A stretch of 64,000 nt of DNA from Mactra quadrangularis (Eukaryota; Mollusca; Bivalvia; Venerida; Mactridae), in NCBI GenBank assembly GCA_025267735.1, contig CM046309.1, positions 60,267,319 through 60,331,318 on the forward strand. The letters are read 5' to 3'. Shown here one piece after another: positions 52,901 through 59,169 of the stretch. The notes beneath the pieces are model-generated. The model ran no database searches. It saw nothing but the letters and a program-made list of their open reading frames with translations, and had not been told where the DNA came from. Position 1 is the first letter of the stretch. The number at the start of each line of letters is the position of its first letter. The position numbers and the translations under genes were made by a program.

Positions 52901-55123
52901 AAGACTCCTTGTACTTTTTTACCCTTGGAATCCTTGGACACTGGTTGTGTGAAATCCAGTTGGTATATACTGTCCATAACTACTTTAGTAATAAAATAAA
53001 AGGTCAGCTTAGGTTAGCATTGGATGATCTTTTGCTTCCAATTTGTTGTTAGTTAAGTTTGACATTATGAAGATTTAGCTAGATTTTCTTGTGATAAGAT
53101 TAAGTAGCTGGTGAAAATCTCTGTAACTGAGTTTCTTAAGAAATTGTTCATACTTGATATGTATTACATTTATGCATAGGCGAATATATGTTAAATGAGC
53201 TCTATACAATGTATTCTTATACAGGTATTTGACAGATATTTGATAGATGCCGATTGGTCAGTATGTGCTGGAAACTGGATGTGGATGTCCAGTTCTGCCT
53301 TTGAGAAAGTCTTGAATTGTCCAAAATGTTTCTGTCCTGTAAGATATGGTAAAAAGTTGGACCCTAATGGTGATTACATCAGGTAAGAGATTTTATGTCA
53401 CACACTTTTAGCTGAACATTTTTAATTTTGTTCTCAGTTGTGCATTACTGTTAAAGATTTTGAATTCATTATTGATCTAGATGCATTAATGAAGTCATAT
53501 AAATCAAAATTTATCAAAACTTGTCCTGAAATTCTCAGCAGATTCTGGGTGTCTGTTGTCTACAGTACATAGCGCAGGTTTAGCCCAAAACGGTTGTAAC
53601 TCACTTTTTCTTATATTGAGTTACGACTGTCTTCCCCTAAACCTGCAATATATGGTTTTGGAAAACTTTGTAGGTGAAGGCTGTCCTCAGTTATCTTAAG
53701 GAGCATTTTTATTGGGGAAGGGATTTGAATTTGTCCTTTGTACATAGGTGTCCCTTTTTAAGAGGTATCTAATACATGTAGCACAAGTTAAACTGTATTA
53801 TATTATATAATATATATTATCATATTCTATTATTTTGATTTATTTTATACATGTACTATATCATATCATATTATATACAGTCAAATCTCTTTATATCAAC
53901 TTTGATGGGACCGTCCAATAATACCGCAGTTCTGATAATGAATAGCTGAGATAAACTTAATTTACTAAGGGGGATAATTTTTTATGTCTAACGTGACACT
54001 ACGGATTCTTATTACTATTTTTCTAGACGTTATTTACCAGTATTGAAGGATATGCCATTGAGATATTTATTTGAACCCTGGAAGGCCCCTAAAGCTGTAC
54101 AAGAGAAGAGTAAATGTTTTATTGGAGTAGATTATCCTAGACCGATGGTAGACCATAAGAAAGCTTCGAAAGAATGTTACAACCTTATGATGGACGTTAA
54201 GAGAAAATTGCTAAATCAAGGACCAGGTACGGGGATTTGTTTTATACTAAGACTTAGGGCTGTCATTGGAAATCATGATATTGATGTATCACCGATTCTT
54301 GACAGACAATCGATATCAATTTGCAGTTTCTAGTATCGATACATTCTAGCATTTTATAAAGCTATAAACTGAATGAAGGTGGTGTTAAATGTAACATCCC
54401 TGTTGTGAAATTTATGGTTATTTTTTTATATTTCTGAGTTTTCATGTTTTCTGTTAAGTTTTAAAACAAGAACATAGTTTGTTTTAGTTCGTTTTTTATG
54501 TCTGAAACAACTTTAAAAATCGTGCATAACATCATGAGGGCATTATATTTTATTATATATTTATATATACTGGAGTTCTAGTAGCTTCTATTACACTCCT
54601 TGTTTGACTCAATATATCGCTATATCACCAACTCTTGCCTTTCAATATATCAATACAAAATTTTCTATCAATGACTGCCTTACTAAGACTTGCTTAGTTT
54701 GATTGTGAAACTAGTTTTTACAACTTGGATAAATCACTCTCAAGTCTGCATCATGGTGCCCCAGTACTAATCTGATAGGTTATAGCATATTGTATGTTGT
54801 AGGTTTCATATTTCATTTGAACCATTGAAGTCTAAAAATGGCATTTAATAGTACAACATTTTAAAAATGGGAGAATTTTACAGTAAAAATAGGGCAAGAA
54901 TGCATACATTTTTGAACAGTTGTCTAAAAGCTCAAGTTGAATTATCCAAAAATGTTAATTTTCCAACTTTTATTTTACTTTAGGAGTTGAACATTGTCGA
55001 CCATCTAACGCTGAAGAAGTTCGCAAGTTTGTTTGGATGCCTGGTTGTCATGGAAACACTAAGGATTACAATCGTGGTGAAATTGATGAGGAGGGACTTT
55101 GTGATGGACTCAATGAGTTGTAA
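43917..55123 (+). CDS. cry1: Drosophila-type cryptochrome, complete, 12 coding exons
   Basis: A flavin photoreceptor of the photolyase/cryptochrome superfamily; in flies this class absorbs blue light and resets the clock by binding TIMELESS. Exons: 43917-43923, 45269-45451, 48337-48476, 49131-49273, 49729-49904, 50548-50654, 51490-51630, 51949-52122, 52678-52818, 53225-53382, 54027-54226, 54984-55123. All introns are GT-AG and every junction keeps frame, giving 1710 bases and 569 residues (fly CRY is 542). The alpha/beta photolyase domain begins at [12 protein letters not shown] (29-40). The FAD domain spans about 235-510, with [10 protein letters not shown] (276-285) and [12 protein letters not shown] (317-328). 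The electron-transfer tryptophans are W422, W399 and W345, with W396 as the fourth. C418 in [11 protein letters not shown] sits at the fly C416 position, where photolyases and vertebrate CRYs have Asn, and this with SHTLWDP and HCRPSN-EEVR makes it Drosophila-type rather than vertebrate-type. The tail is longer than in flies and has FVW instead of FFW. Confidence 0.95.
43924..45268 (+). other. cry1 intron 1
   Basis: GTGAGT to TTGTAG, 1345 bases. Contains an eroded F5 element at 44256-44665; otherwise AT-rich without recognised features. Confidence 0.85.
44256..44665 (-). mobile_element. F5-type inverted-repeat element in cry1 intron 1
   Basis: TAGGGCTGTCACGATGCG starts it and internal ATATTGCGATGCAT text follows. 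GCGAAGGGAAAATTGTTCAA and GCCGCAGCAGCATGTTGCAA match, inverted, the element at 46300-46687. Confidence 0.55.
45269..45451 (+). CDS. cry1: cry1 coding exon 2
   Basis: Residues 3-63; acceptor TTGTAG, donor GTTAGT. It carries the polar N-terminal extension and the first beta strand of the photolyase domain ([13 protein letters not shown]), ending in IFIFDGEVA. Confidence 0.93.
45594..45663. repeat. 70-bp hairpin, copy A
   Basis: AGGTTTAGTGC-x6-GTCGTAACTC folds onto GAGTTACGAC-x6-GCACTAAACCT, with only about 3 mismatches in 27 paired bases and a loop of about 16. It is inverted relative to copies B (53574) and C (56406). Confidence 0.85.
46300..46687 (+). mobile_element. F5-type inverted-repeat element in cry1 intron 2
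   Basis: TAGGGTTGTCACGATGTACC at the left and GGCGTATCGCCACAGCCCTA at the right. Internal TATCGTGGTACGTATCGCG and ATTGCAATATATCGCC inverted text. About 388 bp, noncoding. Confidence 0.72.
46740..47040 (+). mobile_element. SINE-B copy in cry1 intron 2
   Basis: The B box GGTTCGAATCCC is followed by TTGAGCAAGAAATTAACC, CACTCTACCCAGGTGTAAAT and CCAATTTGTCGGCTGC. The 3' half (GAGATTGATAGACAGATA) is shared with the copy at 60475-60770, defining a longer subfamily. Confidence 0.75.
47625..47847. mobile_element. F4 MITE in cry1 intron 2
   Basis: TTAGGCCACCACAAGTTGAT to CAATTTGTTGTGGCCTAA, matching 20011-20241 including the inner TATGTTCTACGGAT / ATCCATAGAACATA pair. Length and interior are well conserved. 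Confidence 0.85.
47857..47930. mobile_element. F2 left end in cry1 intron 2
   Basis: TTTTATTCAACTGTCAGAGG then TTAACCCTGCTGATTTAAAT, as in the other F2 elements. It directly follows the F4 MITE; no clear right end. Confidence 0.5.
48337..48476 (+). CDS. cry1: cry1 coding exon 3
   Basis: Residues 64-110; acceptor TTACAG, donor GTAAGT. Encodes [17 protein letters not shown] and [10 protein letters not shown], very close to fly CRY. Confidence 0.95.
48477..49130 (+). other. cry1 intron 3
   Basis: GTAAGT to TTTAAAG, 654 bases, more than half occupied by an F3 element that starts 18 bases after the donor. Confidence 0.85.
48494..48830 (+). mobile_element. F3 element copy in cry1 intron 3
   Basis: CAGTCCCATAAAATTGTGGC at the left, and an interior colinear with 39879-40221 (GCCACGATTGTGTTCACG, GGTAAAAACGTAACAGTC). 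The right terminus is eroded. Confidence 0.75.
49131..49273 (+). CDS. cry1: cry1 coding exon 4
   Basis: Residues 111-157 plus part of 158; acceptor TTTAAAG, donor GTAAGT. Contains KVSHTLWDP, a Drosophila-type signature. Confidence 0.95.
49274..49728 (+). other. cry1 intron 4
   Basis: GTAAGT to TTATAG, 455 bases; holds a minus-strand SINE-B. Confidence 0.85.
49325..49570 (-). mobile_element. SINE-B copy in cry1 intron 4
   Basis: Plus-strand landmarks CCATTTACACATGGATGGAT, TTTCTTGCTTAAAGAAATTA and GACCTCTCGATCCTTAAG match the copy at 4225-4465; antisense to cry1. Confidence 0.68.
49729..49904 (+). CDS. cry1: cry1 coding exon 5
   Basis: Residues 158-216 plus part of 217; acceptor TTATAG, donor GTATGT. 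Begins [14 protein letters not shown] and covers the interdomain linker. Confidence 0.95.
49905..50547 (+). other. cry1 intron 5
   Basis: GTATGT to TTTCAG, 643 bases; no repeat family recognised. Confidence 0.85.
50548..50654 (+). CDS. cry1: cry1 coding exon 6
   Basis: Residues 217-252; acceptor TTTCAG, donor [20 protein letters not shown] opens the FAD-binding domain. Confidence 0.94.
50995..51075. repeat. ATT/GTT microsatellite, left block
   Basis: Degenerate GTT, then ATT and ATC triplets immediately left of the dispersed repeat at 51076. Confidence 0.75.
51076..51338 (+). mobile_element. Dispersed repeat F8 (CCCCCGCTT end) in cry1 intron 6
   Basis: Begins ACACCCCCGCTTGGAAG, continues GTATACTGTTTTACCCTTGT, a GTGCGTGCGTGCGT run, TCCCATGTGGTGTAAAGCG and ends AGCTCACAGATTTACTTGT. 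The inverted copy is at 60774-61051. Its ends (ACCCCCGC and GCGGGGGTAT) are partly inverted, so it may be a MITE. Confidence 0.75.
51340..51480. repeat. ATT/ATC microsatellite, right block
   Basis: Long run of ATT and ATC triplets ending about 10 bases before the exon 7 acceptor, so it probably contains or touches the branch point and pyrimidine tract. Confidence 0.85.
51490..51630 (+). CDS. cry1: cry1 coding exon 7
   Basis: Residues 253-299; acceptor TTTCAG directly follows an ATT-rich microsatellite. Contains [18 protein letters not shown]. Confidence 0.95.
51631..51948 (+). other. cry1 intron 7
   Basis: GTAATA to TTGTAG, 318 bases. From 51716 (AGCTCGACTTTTCAATAAAA) it looks like part of a further dispersed repeat, but no second copy is in the window. 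Confidence 0.8.
51949..52122 (+). CDS. cry1: cry1 coding exon 8
   Basis: Residues 300-357; acceptor TTGTAG, donor GTAAGT. Contains [12 protein letters not shown] and W345 (NIPW), the distal tryptophan of the electron chain. Confidence 0.95.
52123..52677 (+). other. cry1 intron 8
   Basis: GTAAGT to TTACAG, 555 bases. A hairpin at 52160-52222 pairs GGTTGCCCA with TGGGCAACC and AGGACATTT with related text; TTGCCCA words recur at 61543-61570 in BORCS5 intron 1. Confidence 0.8.
52678..52818 (+). CDS. cry1: cry1 coding exon 9
   Basis: Residues 358-404; acceptor TTACAG, donor GTATAC. Contains W396 and W399, and H380/H384, the positions of the two catalytic histidines of (6-4) photolyases (fly CRY keeps only the first). 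Confidence 0.95.
52819..53224 (+). other. cry1 intron 9
   Basis: GTATAC to TACAG, 406 bases; nothing recognised. Confidence 0.85.
53225..53382 (+). CDS. cry1: cry1 coding exon 10
   Basis: Residues 405-456 plus part of 457; acceptor TACAG, donor GTAAGA. Contains [13 protein letters not shown] with C418 and W422 next to the flavin, and a cysteine-rich NCPKCFCP insert where fly CRY has one Cys. Confidence 0.95.
53383..54026 (+). other. cry1 intron 10
   Basis: GTAAGA to TTCTAG, 644 bases. Contains hairpin B and, at 53878, a TACAGTCAAATCTC end resembling the MITE at 59187. Confidence 0.85.
53574..53646. repeat. 73-bp hairpin, copy B
   Basis: GCAGGTTTAG at the left pairs with CTAAACCTGC at the right, and GTTGTAACTCA with TGAGTTACGAC, around a TTTTCTTATAT loop. 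Same sense as copy C (56406). Confidence 0.85.
54027..54226 (+). CDS. cry1: cry1 coding exon 11
   Basis: Residues 457-523 plus part of 524; acceptor TTCTAG, donor GTACGG. Ends the FAD domain with [18 protein letters not shown] and [10 protein letters not shown]. Confidence 0.95.
54227..54983 (+). other. cry1 intron 11
   Basis: GTACGG to CTTTAG, 757 bases; contains an eroded TAGGGCTGTCA element. Confidence 0.85.
54254..54685. mobile_element. Eroded F5-like element in cry1 intron 11
   Basis: TTAGGGCTGTCATTGGAAAT at the left, then repeated ATCGATA/TATCGAT words. Mirrored ATATATCAATACAAAA and CAATGACTGCCTTACTAAG lie at the right. Confidence 0.4.
54984..55123 (+). CDS. cry1: cry1 coding exon 12
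   Basis: Residues 524-569 and TAA stop at 55121; acceptor CTTTAG. Encodes the regulatory C-terminal tail: [15 protein letters not shown] (527-541) then 28 further residues rich in Gly and acidic residues. Confidence 0.95.
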
Positions 55124-55403
55124 TCACTGTGGACTAAAAATCTTCATGAAAAATATCTGACCAAATATTTTGTGCAATTCATTATTTATTGGTTCCTTTT
55201 TAGGGCATTGTTTATCATTAAATGTTAAAAATCTGAGACATTCCTTGGTCAATATGATAAAAAAACAAATCCATCTATTGTTATGTATTTCATTGAAATT
55301 GTTTTCAAGTATTTTGTCCAATATAATTCCAAAGGGAATATACAAGTATCATGTATAAAAATAGAAAATTCTGGCGTCATCAATATTTAATATTTGATTA
55401 TCA

Positions 55404-55409
55404 AATAAA
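55404..55409 (+). terminator. Candidate polyadenylation signal, proximal
   Basis: AATAAA 280 bases after the cry1 stop codon. Confidence 0.35.
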
Positions 55410-56405
55410 CAATATGGCGTCTATGTTTAAAATGTCATTTGAGTTCATGTATATAATTTCTTGATAAAGGCTTCGGCCGAAATGATGTTGGGTCATATTT
55501 GTGTAAAAAAATATTTCTAGCTGAACATAAAAAAGCATGAAAGAAACAAATTTGGAATAATATCTTTTTTGTTTTAATTTATGTGCTTAGAAAATGACAT
55601 TTTCCCTCATGACTGACATCCTGACCTCACTTGTAGTAAAATCAGTCCATGAAAATAGAATTTTATTTACCTTGAAATGTTAATTCTTTAGGTAATACTA
55701 GAAATTGGTTGGTTATGATTTATCTTTGTCTTTAATGTAGATACCTTACAATGTTGTAATGACTGACTGTAGAGTTAATATGTAGTTAAAGGTTTGTTCT
55801 GATTATGCTGTGATATATATAGCTTTGTTGTCTAGTTGGGTATGTGAATAGTTTTAAACTTGGTGGGTCAATCTTACAAAATACAAGTCTTACTTTCATA
55901 CAATTATAACATACCACGTGATGAACAGAATTAGAAAGTTACGACAACTCTACATGGCTTTATCATGAGTTATTTCCCCTTGTAATTTTTGCATTAGTTT
56001 TTAAATCTGGTTTTAATGTGGTATCACATTACATTTCTTGTTATAAGAATAAAACTCTAAATGATTTGTCAGTTTTAAGATTGAACTTGGCCATTCTTTC
56101 ATACATTTATATACCATTTTAAAACATCCTTCCTAGATGGTAATATTTTTATATAACAATCCACTTGTTGTGAAAATCTTCAGTGATAAGATTAGTTAGT
56201 GAAGTTTGTTACTTATTTAAGTTAGGTATGTTGTTTTAAAAATGAAAGACATGTACTCATTAAATAAAATTCACTTCTATCATTCAATAAATGCATATTG
56301 TTTTACATTAAATTCTGTTTCATTAAATGAATAATATTTTGATACATATTTGATATTTTTACGTTAAATATTGATCATTAAAATCATCATTTCAACTCAA
56401 GTATT

Positions 56406-56479
56406 GCGGGTTCAGCACTAACCAGTCTTAAACCACTCTTTTCTTATATTGAGTTACGACTGTTTTGGGCTAAACCAGC
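56406..56479. repeat. 74-bp hairpin, copy C
   Basis: GCGGGTTCAGC at the left pairs imperfectly with GGCTAAACCAGC at the right. The loop and right arm (CTTTTCTTATATTGAGTTAC) are identical to copy B over about 20 bases. The left arm has decayed more than the right. Confidence 0.75.
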
Positions 56480-57623
56480 AGTATGTTATTTTTTACATTA
56501 AGCGTTCATCATCAAAATATTTATATATTTTTATCTATCATTTTAAATGTAAATAATTTTATTCTGAATTTATGTTCATCTATACTGATCGTATAAATAT
56601 TTTTTGCCTAAAAATTCTACATATGGGAAAAAATTTCACTAATCCTTGAGTTTTTTGTGTAATATTATCAATTAATCAAAATTTACAAGAACACTTATAG
56701 TGAAAATCAAAATTGTCGGTAAAAAAAACTTAAGAGCCTACCCTTCTTAGCTTTTTTCAGACTGTTGCCCTCAACACAGAATTTTTTTGGCCTTATCACA
56801 TTGAAATACAACTCTCTTACATTAAATGTTTTCGAGAGAGTTTTCATTATTGTCATAAAAAATGTTATATTTTGGCTAGAAGTCATTCATGTTTTAATCA
56901 TTTTGTTAAATATTATCATTTGTATTATTGTTTTGCTTGACAATCTGTTAAAAGTTTGTGTACATTTTGAACATTTTTCTTTTAGTATACATGTGTATTA
57001 TGTTTATTTTATTGTACAGCCTGGCATTTCCCATGTTTCTACGTGAAATTTATGTTATGATTTTAGCTCACTTGAGCACATGAAACAGTTACTGTGTTAA
57101 GGGTAGCTATACAGTTGTGAAACAGTGTGGACAAGTTCCTGTTTTCTTTGCCCTTTTTGCAGAGAACTTTATATTCAGTTGGCATATTTCGTCAACAGTA
57201 AGTGGTTAGGTTGCCCAATTTGTAGAATACTTTTCGTTCAGTTAGCTCCCTTTTTAGAGAATGTGTAGGTTAGTTAGCCCGTTTTGTAAAGAACGTCTAG
57301 TTCATTTTGTAGTAATGTTGTGCTCAGTTTGCATTTTTTTGGAAACACAACATTCAGTTTTGTGACATTCATAGTTCTTGCACACTGACTTTTTTAGTCA
57401 GTATTAATGCTGGTAAACTGCTCTTTTTGTTTAGGTTATTATTTCATTAATGACGAGTTATTTATTGTGTTCATATGTTGTGTGCCTTCAGATTGTGAAT
57501 CAAACTGTGTTATTATGGTAATTGATATAAAACAAATTGTGGATATTATTTAGATATACATGTATTATAGTATTTGTTAAAATATGTGATGTTGCCATAG
57601 TGATATATTTTGTGTTATTGTTC

Positions 57624-57629
57624 AATAAA
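57624..57629 (+). terminator. Candidate polyadenylation signal, distal
   Basis: AATAAA followed within about 30 bases by T/GT-rich sequence. The best-placed distal candidate for cry1. Confidence 0.35.
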
Positions 57630-57767
57630 AATTTTAAACTAAATAACATCTGTTTGTATTTAATTATAGCCAAAATTGCTGTCTGGTGACTTAGAATGTG
57701 AGTGGTCAGAGTCCACCAGCTTTTTGCGGCGGCCATTTTTTCTGACAAAAAAAATATAGTTTGTTAG

Positions 57768-57830
57768 TTAGTTAGTTTGTTTTGGTTTTACGGCGCACCA
57801 ACACAGAAAGGTCATATCGCGCCAAAAGCA
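57768..57830 (-). mobile_element. SINE 3' tail (GGCGC variant), inverted
   Basis: TTTGGTTTTACGGCGCACCA and AAAGGTCATATCGCGCC are the inverse of the tail at 26225-26299. Confidence 0.5.
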
Positions 57831-58127
57831 ATTAATGATACTATCAATTCAATCGATATTTATGATCTTAATCTCTATATTTTATTATATACATTTATTT
57901 CCCTCAAAAAGTTAAGTATCGCATATGATGGTACAGAACTAAAAAAGTTCTCTAAATGAGTTAACCTTAAAATTTTGGTCGTGGATGTATTTAAGATCCT
58001 GACGGTCAAGAAGAACGTGTTTGACGTTGAAATGCAAAAAACAATATTAAACTATATGTAGTAAAAGCAAACCAGTATAACAACTTATTAAAAATCTGTA
58101 AGGTTTGAACATTTTTCTGAGTGTATT

Positions 58128-58133
58128 TTTATT
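58128..58133 (-). terminator. Candidate BORCS5 polyadenylation signal
   Basis: TTTATT on the plus strand, AATAAA in gene direction, about 810 bases after the BORCS5 stop. ATTAAA at 58355-58360 is a nearer, weaker alternative. Confidence 0.3.
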
Positions 58134-58418
58134 CAACCTTAGGATAGAATGATACATGTAAATTTGTTAAATAGACAACAACTTTAAACAAACCATTAAG
58201 AATTATTTCGGAGAAGTAAAAAAACCTTAATTTTGCTGGACTGAATGTCCAGTGCTAATAATAGTTGTGAAGACTATAACAGTCAGATGAAGCCTTGTTT
58301 CAGCATAAAATCAACAAATAAACAGAAATATGTTTTGTTTTTTATATAAATAAATTTAATTGACTTACAATATAATTTCATACAATCAAGCTCACAAAAT
58401 GCATTTATATAAGACTAG

Positions 58419-58490
58419 AGGGTTGTCCGCGAGACTGTAGTAACTCGCTCTTTAATACAATGCACTTACTACTGTCTTGCAGGCAACCTT
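58419..58490. repeat. 72-bp hairpin, copy D (diverged)
   Basis: AGGGTTGTCCGCGAGACTGT pairs with ACTGTCTTGCAGGCAACCTT. The GTAACTCGCTCTTTAATAC loop side recalls copies A-C, so it is a diverged member or sister family. Confidence 0.6.
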
Positions 58491-58944
58491 CAATTAGTCA
58501 TAGTTCATTAGCTCAGATAAGCTTAAAATATTGCACATACTAACAATAGTCAACTTAACATTAACAGTTGTTTTTATACATTAAATATTTAAACACATAA
58601 TTCAACATTGACAACAGTCTGTGAAATAAGTGCTAGGCCTAGTTGCCCATAACAACTAGTATCATTTGAACAACAGATCTGGTGCTTTTTCAACTAAAAT
58701 TTTGTGAATAATTTACAATGCAAAATTGTTGCATTTAGCAACAAAGGGGACCAAACCCGGAAAGCATTTAGCTACATGAGTAGATGCCTATGTTACTTGT
58801 AAATCAAATCCATCTAAACTTATTGTTAAATTATCACAAGATTTTTGATAATATGCTGGCCAAGCAACCAAACAAAACTTAAACATGGACTGTAGCAATG
58901 CTCTAGTTCCATTAAAAGTGTTTTCCTCTGGAATAAACAATGCT

Positions 58945-59169
58945 CTACTTCCGTCCAAAATCTTTCATCTGGAATGGTTCTAATTGTTCCTCTTTTGGTA
59001 ACATTTTATTTAAAGCTTCCATTTTAGGTATAATATCGTTCATGGTGTCTTTAACACGATTTAAAACTTGTACCGTCTCAGAAGTACGACAAAATTGTTC
59101 AGCATATTTAGCGTATCTCTTTTGTTTCTCTGTCATTGTGTTCATAATCTTCTGTATCATACAATCAAT
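58945..59169 (-). CDS. BORCS5: BORCS5 coding exon 4
   Basis: Residues 167-240 and TAG stop at 58945-58947; acceptor ATTTCAG. Coiled-coil C-terminus with TEKQKRYAKYAEQ and KMLPKEEQLEPF. Confidence 0.95.
   Translation of the reverse strand: MDCMIQKIMNTMTEKQKRYAKYAEQFCRTSETVQVLNRVKDTMNDIIPKMEALNKMLPKEEQLEPFQMKDFGRK

Larger units (their letters stand above)
55124..57650 (+). other. cry1 3' UTR and downstream flank
   Basis: Long AT-rich noncoding stretch. AATAAA signals occur at 55404, 56048 and 57624; the last has a GT-rich follow-on (CTGTTTGTATTT) and would give a 2.5-kb 3' UTR. Hairpin C lies inside. The 93-codon frame at 56765-57046 is unrecognised. Confidence 0.5.
57650..58944. other. Space between cry1 and BORCS5 3' ends
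   Basis: Holds a SINE tail (57768-57830), hairpin D (58419-58490) and minus-strand poly(A) candidates for BORCS5 at 58128 (AATAAA) and 58355 (ATTAAA). Otherwise AT-rich. Confidence 0.45.

Noticed and set aside
43917..55123. Classing the gene as a (6-4) photolyase or vertebrate-type CRY
   Set aside because: The Cys at the flavin N5 position, SHTLWDP, SSSAFE and the HCRPSN-EEVR tail are Drosophila-type features; photolyases and vertebrate CRYs have Asn at the cysteine site.
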